From Acidimicrobiales bacterium (lineage in GTDB: Bacteria; Actinomycetota; Acidimicrobiia; Acidimicrobiales; Palsa-688), in the NCBI GenBank assembly GCA_019241495.1, contig JAFAWZ010000268.1, positions 1-14,146 on the forward strand: 14,146 bases of DNA, given 5' to 3'. A program made the position numbers and the translations under genes. How positions within the stretch are numbered: the stretch's first letter is position 1; each line of letters opens with the position of its first letter. Below the pieces are notes generated by a model. The model was not told where the DNA came from. It searched no databases and was given only the letters and a program-made list of their open reading frames with translations. Shown one piece after another: positions 5,858-13,129 of this stretch.

Positions 5858-5896
5858 ATGCCGGGCCGGCTCGAGAGGAAGACCGCGATAGTCTGA
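5858..5896 (+). pseudogene. 12-codon start stub of a second SDR gene
   Basis: An AAGGAG ribosome site (5845-5850) sits 7 nt before ATG 5858. The reading MPGRLERKTAIV then stops at TGA 5894-5896. 'GRLE.KTAIV' is the usual opening of a short-chain dehydrogenase, normally followed by TGA..GIG, which is absent. The next 60 nt contain nothing recognisable before the PfpI gene. I read it as the 5' tip of another deleted SDR gene. With only 12 residues the match could be chance. Confidence 0.4.
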
Positions 5897-5954
5897 TCGT
5901 CGAAGCCACACATGAGGCTGTTTACCGACCCGCCCGGCGGGTAGCTGTACGAAC

Positions 5955-6332
5955 ATGGCAATTGAACTCGAGGGCATGAGGGTCGCGTTCGTAGTGGCCA
6001 ACGAAGGCATCGAGCAGGCAGAGCTCGTCGCTCCATGGGATGCAGTGGTCGAGGCGGGCGGGCAGCCGGTCCTCGTAGCGACGAAACCCGGGACGGTGCA
6101 GGCCTTCAATCATCTGGACAAGGGCGACACGTTCGAAGTAGATGAGACGACTGCCCAAGCCGGCGTCGGCGACTTCCACGCCCTGATGCTCCCCGGCGGC
6201 GTTGCCAACGCCGATCAGCTACGAACCGATGCCGCCGCAACGGATCTGGTGAGCAGCCGGAAGCCTGACGACCTGCCGGCCTTCACCTCGGCCATGCTCG
6301 ACGCGTTCGCCGAGGCAAGGCAGATCTCGTGA
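5955..6332 (+). CDS. PfpI/DJ-1-like protein with its catalytic middle deleted (probable pseudogene)
   Basis: The 125-residue frame begins as a normal PfpI/DJ-1 (YraA/general stress protein 18-like) protein: MRVAFVVANEGIEQAELVAPWDAVVEAGGQPVLVATKPGTVQAFNHLDKGDTFEVDETTAQAGVGDFHALMLPGGVANADQLRTD (residues 8-92). It then jumps to the family's C-terminal segment DLVSSRKPDDLPAFTSAMLDAF. Full-length relatives are about 180-190 residues. The missing block of some 60-75 residues contains the nucleophile elbow (usual 'AICHGPW') with the reactive Cys and its His. The N-terminal Glu of the active site (E20) remains. The join is near residue 95 (about 6237-6243) and is in frame. Without the Cys no amidotransferase, protease or glyoxalase-type activity is expected. 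No clear ribosome site precedes the ATG. Confidence 0.82.
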   Translation: MAIELEGMRVAFVVANEGIEQAELVAPWDAVVEAGGQPVLVATKPGTVQAFNHLDKGDTFEVDETTAQAGVGDFHALMLPGGVANADQLRTDAAATDLVSSRKPDDLPAFTSAMLDAFAEARQIS

Positions 6333-6414
6333 CGTCTTGCGTCGGGACCGGGCTCGGGGTGCTTGACCATCAGCTCCGTTGGGAACAGGCTGTGCGGCTT
6401 CACTAGGAGGGGAC

Positions 6415-6687
6415 ATGCCGGGACCGGCCTCGGGTGACGACCGCCCGAAGTGGAGCGGAAATGCCGATTTGAGTCGGGATGAAGGATTCCTTCCAGCCGC
6501 CCCGCCAAGGGCAAGTTTCGAATCGGTCCTCGTTCGCCTCATAGCGACAGCCGGCGTGGTCGGCATCGGCACGGCCGTCGGCGCAATCCTGGGCAGCAGC
6601 GATGTGGCCGCTTGGATCATCGGGCTGGTGGTATCACTCTTGAGCGTGATCTTCGCGAGCGTGCTCTGGCGTTCACGCAGACTCTGA
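6415..6687 (+). CDS. Small two-helix membrane protein of unknown function
   Basis: The 90-residue product has a polar N-terminus (about residues 1-36) rich in Asp, Pro and Arg, then two hydrophobic helices: VLVRLIATAGVVGIGTAVGAIL (38-59) and VAAWIIGLVVSLLSVIFASVLW (64-85), closing with the positive tail RSRRL. A cytoplasmic N- and C-terminus is likely from the basic residues. ATG at 6415 is preceded by AGGAGGGG (6405-6412), an excellent ribosome site; the frame is open back to 6379, but that stretch lacks such a site. I do not recognise a named family, though similar 'DVAAWIIGLVVSLLS...' proteins occur in actinobacteria. It is the last plus-strand gene and runs convergently into the GH15 gene. 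Confidence 0.75.
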   Translation: MPGPASGDDRPKWSGNADLSRDEGFLPAAPPRASFESVLVRLIATAGVVGIGTAVGAILGSSDVAAWIIGLVVSLLSVIFASVLWRSRRL

Positions 6688-6741
6688 GGTTTGCAGCACA
6701 TAAAGGCACGGCATCGTCTGCTATGGGTCCTCCTCAGGCGG

Positions 6742-8484
6742 TCATGACTGGCCCAGTCGGGCGGCACACTCGAGGAGGAGGGCGTGAACGAAGGCTTGGG
6801 GGAGGTTGCCGCGCAGCTGCCGTTCGCCGACATCGAACTCCTCGGTGAGCAGTCCGGGCGGCCCGCAGCTGGCCCGGTTGCGTTCGAACCAGGCGAGCGC
6901 CTGGTCTCGTCGGCCTTGTTGGCGGTACACGAGCGCGAGAGCGAAGCCGCACAGCGAGAAGGCGCCTTCGGCGTCTTGGAGGGGTCGCTCGTCGTGACGG
7001 TAGCGATAGAGGTAGCCGTCCTGGCACAGGCGGTCCTCGATCGCCGTGATGGTCGCAGCTGTCCGGGGGTCGTCCAGCATGACCGCGCCGCGCAGGACAG
7101 GCAGGAGGAGCGCAGCGTCCACTCCTTCGTCGTCCGCGGCGCGCTGCCAACGGCCGGCGGAATGCACGCACCGGCGGGCGGTCTCCGCGGCGATGGCATC
7201 AGCGAGGGTGGTCCACTGCCCGCTCTGTGGGCCGGAGCCACCTGCGGCGATCTGTCGGAGCCCGGCCACGCAAGTGAGACGGGAGTGGGTCCACCATCGG
7301 TTGTCGAGCTCCCAGATTCCCGCATCGAGCTGTTCCCAGCGCGCCGCGATGGCCTCGGCCGCGATCTCGGCCGCTTTCCAGTTGTCGTGGGTGAGGCGGC
7401 CGTCCCGGGCTGCGGCGGCGAAGAGGAGCAGGGCTTCGCCTAGCGCGTCGAGCTGGAACTGGCGGTTGGCTCGATTACCGGCCTTGACCTGCCCGCCGGG
7501 ATAGCCGGGGAGGTGGGTCAGGTCGGATTCGTCGGGAACCGGCTCGCCAGTGGTGCGGTATGCCGGTTTGAGCTCGGGCCCGTCGGCTTGGAGACGTTCG
7601 GTTACGAAGCTCACGGCGGCGTCGAGCAGCGTCTCGCCACCCTCGACGACGGCCGCGGCTTGGCCGGCGAAGCACTGGTCGCGGATCCAGGCGTAGCGGT
7701 AGTCGTAGTTGCGACCGGCTTCGGCCCGCTCAGGCAGCGACATGGTGGCCGCTGCAACCATCGCTCCGCTGGCGGTGGTAAGTCCCCGCAGTACGGAATA
7801 GGCGTGGGCGGCGTCGCGCTGTCCGGGAACTCCGTCCATGACCGGCGCGTCGCGACACCAGCTATCTTCGGTGGCCGTCCACAACTCGTCGGGGTCCGCC
7901 AAGGGGTCCTCGATCCGGTGGGTCGACAGCTCGAGAATCAGATCTCGGTGCTCTCCCTCCGCCAAGTCGACCTGGAGGGTGAGCTCTCCTTTGTGGTTCC
8001 GACGCACCCCTGGTCCCGGCTGCCAGCGCAGGTGCACCGCTCCGCTCGCGGCAGTCCACACGCCAGCAGTTCGAGCCAATTCGGTGATGGGACGTCTCCC
8101 GTAGTCGCCGGCTACTTGCAGGCGGACCGTCAGGCTGGCTCGGCCGTGGACCGCTCTGACCCGGCGGAGAATGACCGTCTTGCTGGGATGGCCGGGAAAG
8201 GCCAAGGCTTCGCGGCATTCGATGAGAGCGTCGGTCGTGACCCAGCGGCTCGTCCAGATGAGGGTGGATCGCTCGTAGTAGCCGCCCCACACGAATCGCT
8301 CATCGGACGGCGCGACCTGGTAGTGGCCGGCCCCGCCCAATAAGGCCGAGAACACACTGGGGGAGTCCCAGGAGGGGAAGCACATCCACGCCATCTCGCC
8401 TCGCGGGCCGATGAGAACGCCGCGCTCCCCGTCGGCCAGCAGCGCGTAGTCGCGCAAGGCGAACGGCGGCGGACCGTCGTTCAT
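6742..8484 (-). CDS. Glycoside hydrolase family 15 protein (glucoamylase / trehalase-like)
   Basis: The 580-residue protein has the two-part GH15 layout. An N-terminal beta-sandwich-like region (about 1-220) starts FALRDYALLADGERGVLIGPRGEMAWMCFPSWDSPSVF. A catalytic (alpha/alpha)6 barrel follows with RNYDYRYAWIRD (258-269), AGIWEL (388-393; Glu392 as general acid), WWTHSRLTCVAGL (397-409) and LLTEEFD near 545-551 (second catalytic Glu), then GNLPQAFVHALLL. GH15 enzymes invert and release beta-D-glucose from alpha-glucans or, in mycobacteria, from trehalose; the exact glucoside is unknown. There is no signal peptide or membrane helix, so it acts inside the cell. ATG 8484 was preferred over the adjacent GTG 8487; the ribosome site is weak. 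It lies 70 nt downstream of the SDR gene and is probably the last gene of the operon. Confidence 0.9.
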   Translation of the reverse strand: MNDGPPPFALRDYALLADGERGVLIGPRGEMAWMCFPSWDSPSVFSALLGGAGHYQVAPSDERFVWGGYYERSTLIWTSRWVTTDALIECREALAFPGHPSKTVILRRVRAVHGRASLTVRLQVAGDYGRRPITELARTAGVWTAASGAVHLRWQPGPGVRRNHKGELTLQVDLAEGEHRDLILELSTHRIEDPLADPDELWTATEDSWCRDAPVMDGVPGQRDAAHAYSVLRGLTTASGAMVAAATMSLPERAEAGRNYDYRYAWIRDQCFAGQAAAVVEGGETLLDAAVSFVTERLQADGPELKPAYRTTGEPVPDESDLTHLPGYPGGQVKAGNRANRQFQLDALGEALLLFAAAARDGRLTHDNWKAAEIAAEAIAARWEQLDAGIWELDNRWWTHSRLTCVAGLRQIAAGGSGPQSGQWTTLADAIAAETARRCVHSAGRWQRAADDEGVDAALLLPVLRGAVMLDDPRTAATITAIEDRLCQDGYLYRYRHDERPLQDAEGAFSLCGFALALVYRQQGRRDQALAWFERNRASCGPPGLLTEEFDVGERQLRGNLPQAFVHALLLECAARLGQS

Positions 8485-8554
8485 CACGCTGCCCCGACGA
8501 CGTTGTCGCCGTCTGATGTATCTGAAGGATCCCGTCGCTCAGCGGGCATAGCGG

Positions 8555-9577
8555 TCAGCGGGCCCGCCCGGCGATTCTGGCTCGGACGGTTCGGACCTTC
8601 TCGGCTGTGTTATTGGCCACCGCGGCGGCGAATAGTCGGGACGTCTTCGGCAGCCCTTGCAGGAAGGCGCGGTCCCAGAACCCGCCGGCTTGCCCGTCGA
8701 AGATCCCGTGCGCGCCCTTGTCGGCTAGATCGTCGAGGGGGCGGCGCAAGTTGGCGGGCCGGTCGGCGCTGACGGGTTGATCGGTGAGCTGGCTTTCCCA
8801 GGCGGCCAAGGCTGCGTAGTGGTCGCCTACGCCACGGAACAGCGAGTCGGTGAACACGAGCGCCTTGTTCCAGCTTCCGAGGACCTTTTCGCGCCGTCCG
8901 TCCAATGCAACTTGCAGGATGGCGTGAGCGGCGGTTTCGGGTTGGTAGACAGGCGGGACCGGTTGGGGGTGACGGTCGAAGGTGGTCTGGCACCATCCGA
9001 ACTGGGGAGTGTTGACCGCCGGCAGATGCACCATGGAGAGGCGAACCTGGCTGTGCTCGTGGAGCAGTTCGGCGCGGGTCGATTCGAAGAAACCACGGCA
9101 GGCGAACTTGGAAGCACAATATGCGGACTGCAGCGGTATCCCGACGAAGGCCAGGGCCGAGCCGACGTTGACCACGCTGCCCTGGTTCCGGGGTCTCATG
9201 CGCTTCAGGGCAGCCATGGTGCCCCACACTTGGCCGAGAAAGGTGACATCAACGGCCCGTCGGAAGTCGGCCGGGTCAAGGTCCCAGAAGGGGGCGAACA
9301 CGGTAGTCATGGCGTTGTTGACCCACACGTCAATCTCGCCCAGCTCGGCTTCGGCGCGTTCGGCCGCCCGGTCTACCGCGGCGGCGTCGGTCACATCCAC
9401 TTCAAGGGTCAAGGCGGCACCGCCGGCGTATCCGACCTCGCTGGCGGCTGCTTTCAGGCCGGCATCGCCTCGCGCGAGCAGCGCGACGTCGAAGCCGTGC
9501 TGGGCGAAGACCACCGCAGTGGCTCGTCCCACCCCGGCGGAGGCGCCCGTGATGACGGCTTTTCGTCGCTGTCGCAT
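8555..9577 (-). CDS. Short-chain dehydrogenase/reductase with C-terminal extension
   Basis: The 340-residue protein is a complete classical SDR. It has TGASAGVG (residues 10-17, NAD(P) loop), VDVTD (60-64), WVNNAM (85-90) and the catalytic trio Ser140 (VVNVGSALAF), Tyr153 and Lys157 (SAYCASK). After about residue 250 comes an extra 90-residue tail rich in Arg and Ala, beyond the usual 250-280. Arg38 after the second strand (LLARGD) suggests NADP preference. Substrate-loop residues VNTPQFGW (188-195) are typical of this long actinobacterial SDR group, whose substrates are unknown. The start ATG is preceded only by a weak AAAGAA. It is 45 nt behind the enolase-superfamily gene on the same strand, so co-transcription is likely. 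Confidence 0.9.
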   Translation of the reverse strand: MRQRRKAVITGASAGVGRATAVVFAQHGFDVALLARGDAGLKAAASEVGYAGGAALTLEVDVTDAAAVDRAAERAEAELGEIDVWVNNAMTTVFAPFWDLDPADFRRAVDVTFLGQVWGTMAALKRMRPRNQGSVVNVGSALAFVGIPLQSAYCASKFACRGFFESTRAELLHEHSQVRLSMVHLPAVNTPQFGWCQTTFDRHPQPVPPVYQPETAAHAILQVALDGRREKVLGSWNKALVFTDSLFRGVGDHYAALAAWESQLTDQPVSADRPANLRRPLDDLADKGAHGIFDGQAGGFWDRAFLQGLPKTSRLFAAAVANNTAEKVRTVRARIAGRAR

Positions 9578-9622
9578 TTATCTGTCAGTTCTTTCGGCGG
9601 CCGGGTCTGGTCATGGCTGGGC

Positions 9623-10726
9623 TTACGCCACTCGTCGCTCTTCGGCGTCGGTGGCTTTGAAGGTCAGGCCGTGGCCGGGAGTGTCGCTGGGGATGAGACT
9701 TCCTCCGCGAGGTGTGAGAGCGCCGTCGAAGTAGCGGTTCTCGATCCGTTCGTGATCCCAGAAGTACTCGACGTGGCGCAGGTTTGCCACGCTGCCAGCG
9801 ACGTGGGCGTGAAGGTTGGGGGCGCAATGGCCGGACACCTGGAGGTTGTGGGCGGCAGCGAGGTGGGCGACGGCCAGCCATGCGGTGATGCCCCCGACAC
9901 GAGTTACATCTATCTGCACGCAGTCAACGGTCTCTTCCGCGATAAGGGTGGCGAAATAGCTCGGCTGGTAGCCGTATTCGCCGGCGGTCACGTCGCAGTC
10001 GACCATGTCGCGCACGTGGCGGAGCCCGGCGTGGTCGTCGGAGCTGACGGGCTCTTCGAACCACGTCACCCGGTAGCCTTCGACCATTTGGTGGGCGAAG
10101 CGGATGGCCTGTTTGGCGGTGTAGGCACCGTTGGCGTCGACGAACAGGTCGGCGTTGTCGCCGATGACCCGGCGGGCCAGGCGGACCCGGGCCAGGTCAC
10201 GGGTGGGGTCGGACCCCCATGACTCGCCGACCTTGATCTTCACTCTAGGGATGGCCAGTTCCCCGGTCCAGTGCTCGAGTTGGTCAACGGTCTGCTGGTC
10301 GTCATAGGTCGTGAACCCGCCGCTGCCGTAGATCGGCACTTCGCGGTGTGCTTGGCCGAGCAGGGTGGCGAGTGGCAGGTCGAGGCGGCGGGCTTTGAGG
10401 TCCCATAAGGCGATATCGACGGCGGAGATGGCCGTGGCGGCGATGCCGGGGCGACCGTCGTTGCGCACTGCGCGGCTCATCGCCTCGTGGAGCGCGGGGA
10501 TGTTCATCGGGTCGCGACCGGTGAGCGCCGCGGCGAGGCGTCCGTCGATGAGGTTGGCGCCCGCAGGGCTGGCATAACTGAATCCCATGCCGGTCAGGTC
10601 CGCGGCGGTGACGGTGGCGACGACCAGGTTGGTGGTATCCCAGGCCAACGTGCCGTCGGCCTCGGGAGTTTCGGTGGGGATCTCGTAGGCGGCGGTCGCT
10701 ACCTGGCTGATGGTTACCCCGCCCAC
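9623..10726 (-). CDS. Mandelate racemase-type enolase-superfamily enzyme
   Basis: The 367-residue protein matches the mandelate-racemase subgroup of the enolase superfamily: a capping domain (1-130), then a TIM barrel with all catalytic positions. These are K163-x-K165 (RVKIKVG), D197 (FVDANG), E224 (WFEEPV) and E250 (TAGEYGY) as Mg2+ ligands, the His-Asp dyad D273 (QIDVTRVGG) and H300 (SGHCAPNLH), and E320. With both the KxK base and the His-Asp dyad it should abstract a proton alpha to a carboxylate, giving racemisation/epimerisation or dehydration of a sugar acid or hydroxy acid; the substrate is not predictable. The GTG start at 10726 lies one base after the GMC gene's stop (TGA-A-GTG) with GAGG about 10 nt upstream, so translation is coupled. 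An ATG further up (10771) lies inside the GMC gene. Confidence 0.9.
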   Translation of the reverse strand: MGGVTISQVATAAYEIPTETPEADGTLAWDTTNLVVATVTAADLTGMGFSYASPAGANLIDGRLAAALTGRDPMNIPALHEAMSRAVRNDGRPGIAATAISAVDIALWDLKARRLDLPLATLLGQAHREVPIYGSGGFTTYDDQQTVDQLEHWTGELAIPRVKIKVGESWGSDPTRDLARVRLARRVIGDNADLFVDANGAYTAKQAIRFAHQMVEGYRVTWFEEPVSSDDHAGLRHVRDMVDCDVTAGEYGYQPSYFATLIAEETVDCVQIDVTRVGGITAWLAVAHLAAAHNLQVSGHCAPNLHAHVAGSVANLRHVEYFWDHERIENRYFDGALTPRGGSLIPSDTPGHGLTFKATDAEERRVA

Positions 10727-10727
10727 T

Positions 10728-12398
10728 TCAGTAGCACCTCGGCAGGTGAGTGCCGGCGCGGCTGGCAGCAATCAGCCGGTCGGCGCAGCGGGCGGCCACC
10801 GCCATGATGGTCAGCGCCGGGTTGGCCGAGCCCTGGGTGGGCAGCACGCTGCCGTCGGTGATGAGCAGATTGGGGACGGCGAAGCTGTGCAGGTCTCCAT
10901 CGACCACACCGTCTCGCTCATTGGTGGCCATGCGGCAGCCGCCGACCAGGTGAGCGTAACGTTTGATGGTCATAACCTCGCACGCCCCCGCGGCGTTGAG
11001 GATCTGTTCCATCTTCTCCTGGGCGGCGCCCATGAGGAGACGGTCGTTGTCGCATTGGGTGTAGGCGAAGCGGGCGACCGGCAGCCCGAACCGATCGGTA
11101 TGCTCAGCCAGGGTGACGGTGTTGTCGTGAAGGGGTAGGAACTCGCACAGCGAGCCGAGGGTGGCCCAGTGAACGTAGTCGCGCATGTATTCGCGCAGCA
11201 CTTCTCCCCAGTGGCCTTGGGCGGTGACGTGCTCGGCATGGGTGATCGGCAGCGGCGAGACGTTTTGTATGGAGAAGCCGCGCTGGTAGGGCTTGGTCGG
11301 GTCGGTCTCATAGAAGTCTTCGCTGGTCACCTCCGGCGGCGGCGCTTTGTACATGCGGATTTCTTCGTCGAAACGGCCTGATGTCTGCGCTGCGCCTTGC
11401 ACCATCACGTAGCGGCCGACCTGGCCACAGTTGTTGAGCAGTCCGTCGGGGTAGCGGCGCTCGGCGGACAGGAGCAGCAGGCGGGGGGTCTCGATGGAGT
11501 AGCCCGCCACTGCGACCATTCGGGCCCGCTGAAAATGCTCGACGCCGCCGCGGAAGTAGCGGACCCCGCATGCCCGTCCGGTTTCGTCGAGGACCACTGC
11601 GCTTACCATGGCCTCAGCCCGGACCTCCGCCCCGTGTGCGATTGCGTCGGGGATGTGGGTGATCAGCGGGGAAGCCTTGGCGTTCACTTTGCAGCCCTGT
11701 AGGCAGAATCCCCGGTAGATGCAATGATTGCGGTGCCCGAACCGGCCGTTGGGGATCGCCACCGGCCCGACCCGCGCGGTGATGCCCGCCGCTGCGGCGC
11801 CGCGCAGGAAGATCTCGCCGTTGCCGCCCACCGGGTGGGCGTGGTGGGGGTAGCTGTGCGGGTCACCCCACGGCCAGTCCTGGCCAGCCACCGGCAGCTC
11901 AGCTTCGAGCTGCTCGTAGTACGGCCTCAGCTCGTCGTAGGCGAAGGGCCAGTCGGCACCGACCCCGTCGGCGGTGTACGTCTTGAAATCGGAGGGGTGG
12001 AAGCGGGGTGTGTACCCGGCGAAATGGACCATGGAGCCGCCCACACCTCGCCCCGAGTTGTTGGATCCAAGCGGTACCGGGTCGTCGCCGGCCAGCACTC
12101 GTGGGTCGGTCCAGTACAGTCGGTGCGAGGCCAGCTCGTCGCTCACCCAGTCCCGGTCGGGGTCCCAGAACGGACCGGCATCCAATGCGGCGACCTTCCA
12201 GCCGGCTCGGGCCAAGCGTTGCAAGATGACCGAACCGCCTGCTCCGCAGCCCACAATGACCAAGTCCAGTTCGTCGCCATCCGCGAAGCGGCGCATCTCG
12301 GCTCGGGCTTGGTGGTCGGTTCGGTCTTGGCCGTCGGGGATCAGCCAGGCCGAGTCGTTGCGTCCTCGGACATCTCGGTCGGTGAGCCGTCTCGTCAT
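10728..12398 (-). CDS. GMC-family FAD oxidoreductase (gluconate 2-dehydrogenase flavoprotein-like)
   Basis: The 556-residue flavoprotein has LDLVIVGCGAGGSVI (44-58, FAD dinucleotide motif), NNSGRGVGGSMVHFAGYTPRF (113-133, GMC signature), a cysteine-bearing stretch C226-x5-C232-x3-C236 and the C-terminal active site: HLVGGCRM with His483, and SANPALTIMAVA with Asn526. It most resembles the large subunit of membrane sugar/sugar-acid dehydrogenases (gluconate, fructose, FAD-glucose dehydrogenase), which oxidise a hydroxyl and pass electrons on through partner subunits. No Tat or Sec signal is seen. The ATG at 12398 overlaps the stop of the subunit 3-like gene (ATGA), so the two are made together. 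The frame is open to 12812, but that extension lies wholly inside the upstream gene. The true substrate is unknown. Confidence 0.9.
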   Translation of the reverse strand: MTRRLTDRDVRGRNDSAWLIPDGQDRTDHQARAEMRRFADGDELDLVIVGCGAGGSVILQRLARAGWKVAALDAGPFWDPDRDWVSDELASHRLYWTDPRVLAGDDPVPLGSNNSGRGVGGSMVHFAGYTPRFHPSDFKTYTADGVGADWPFAYDELRPYYEQLEAELPVAGQDWPWGDPHSYPHHAHPVGGNGEIFLRGAAAAGITARVGPVAIPNGRFGHRNHCIYRGFCLQGCKVNAKASPLITHIPDAIAHGAEVRAEAMVSAVVLDETGRACGVRYFRGGVEHFQRARMVAVAGYSIETPRLLLLSAERRYPDGLLNNCGQVGRYVMVQGAAQTSGRFDEEIRMYKAPPPEVTSEDFYETDPTKPYQRGFSIQNVSPLPITHAEHVTAQGHWGEVLREYMRDYVHWATLGSLCEFLPLHDNTVTLAEHTDRFGLPVARFAYTQCDNDRLLMGAAQEKMEQILNAAGACEVMTIKRYAHLVGGCRMATNERDGVVDGDLHSFAVPNLLITDGSVLPTQGSANPALTIMAVAARCADRLIAASRAGTHLPRCY

Positions 12399-13126
12399 CC
12401 CAGCAGCGTTCCCTGCGACTGGTCGGTCTCCGAGTCGTCGGGGGATGGGGTGAGCGCCTGGCGGGAGCGCCGGGCTTGTTCGGCTCGTTCCGCCCAGCCG
12501 ACCGGGTCGTGGTCCACTCGATCTGGTGTTTCCCATCGCTCGCGGGCGTCGACCCCGATGTTCTTGTAGCCGCGGGGGTAGGCGGGGCCACCGAAGCCGA
12601 TCTCGTTCCACGCCCACGGGTGGGAGTAGAACGCGGCGCAGGCATAGCGGGTCCACAGGGACCAGACGTGTCCTGCCTTGAGGCCATGCCATGCCTCGGC
12701 GTCTGCTATTCCCTGCAACAAGACCGCCTGGTCGCCCCAGGGCAGGGCATGGAACGGCGCCCCGTGCTTGTGTCGAGCGTCGTCGTCGAGGGCGGCGAGA
12801 GTAACTCGCCACGCGTCGGTGTCCTCGGGCATGTCCTCGTAGAACCAGCCATCGGTCATGTCCAACGCCAGACGCTGATCGACCAGCTGGAGGACCGGCA
12901 CTTTAGGCTCTTTGTCTTGGGCCAACAGCCGGTCGAACAGCGCGTCGGCCGTGGCCTGCTCGGCCGGGGTAAAGAAGCTGTAGTCCGGTTGGGGGTCCAG
13001 ACGGGCCAGGATCACGCCAGCGGTAACGTCGTCCCACCGGTCCAGCTCCGACAGCACGTCGAAGCCGGCGAAGCGGCCCCGTCCGCCAGGTGTGACGGCC
13101 CGGCGCGATGGCGGAAGAAACGGCAT
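12395..13126 (-). CDS. Gluconate 2-dehydrogenase subunit 3 family protein
   Basis: The 243-residue protein matches the small (gamma, subunit 3) partner of GMC-type sugar dehydrogenases: YSFFTPAEQATADALFDRLLAQD (49-71) near the start of the domain, WFYEDMP (94-100), LPWGDQAVLLQGI (128-140) and the C-terminal signature AAFYSHPWAWNEIGFGGPAYPRGYKNIG (164-191). Characterised subunits of this kind carry a twin-arginine signal that drags the flavoprotein across the membrane. Here the N-terminus (MPFLPPSRRAVTPGGRGRFAG) has an Arg pair but no hydrophobic core, so no export signal is visible. The gene starts 3 nt after the membrane-protein stop and its TGA overlaps the GMC start. It probably stabilises the GMC protein. 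Confidence 0.9.
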   Translation of the reverse strand: MPFLPPSRRAVTPGGRGRFAGFDVLSELDRWDDVTAGVILARLDPQPDYSFFTPAEQATADALFDRLLAQDKEPKVPVLQLVDQRLALDMTDGWFYEDMPEDTDAWRVTLAALDDDARHKHGAPFHALPWGDQAVLLQGIADAEAWHGLKAGHVWSLWTRYACAAFYSHPWAWNEIGFGGPAYPRGYKNIGVDARERWETPDRVDHDPVGWAERAEQARRSRQALTPSPDDSETDQSQGTLLG

Positions 13127-13129
13127 CGG

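Noticed and set aside
6688..6741. Terminator between the small membrane protein and the GH15 gene
   Set aside because: No inverted repeat of useful length is present in the 54 bases between the convergent stops.
7513..8343. 276-residue plus-strand open frame
   Set aside because: Antisense shadow of the GH15 gene; no ribosome site or domain.
8777..10222. 481-residue plus-strand open frame
   Set aside because: It is antisense to the SDR and enolase-superfamily genes, whose motifs are complete; the product is low-complexity Gly/Val/Asp and matches no fold.
12399..12812. 138-residue N-terminal extension of the GMC protein
   Set aside because: It lies entirely inside the subunit 3-like gene and is Arg/Pro/Gly-rich without domain sense; the ATG at 12398 with ATGA overlap is the natural start.
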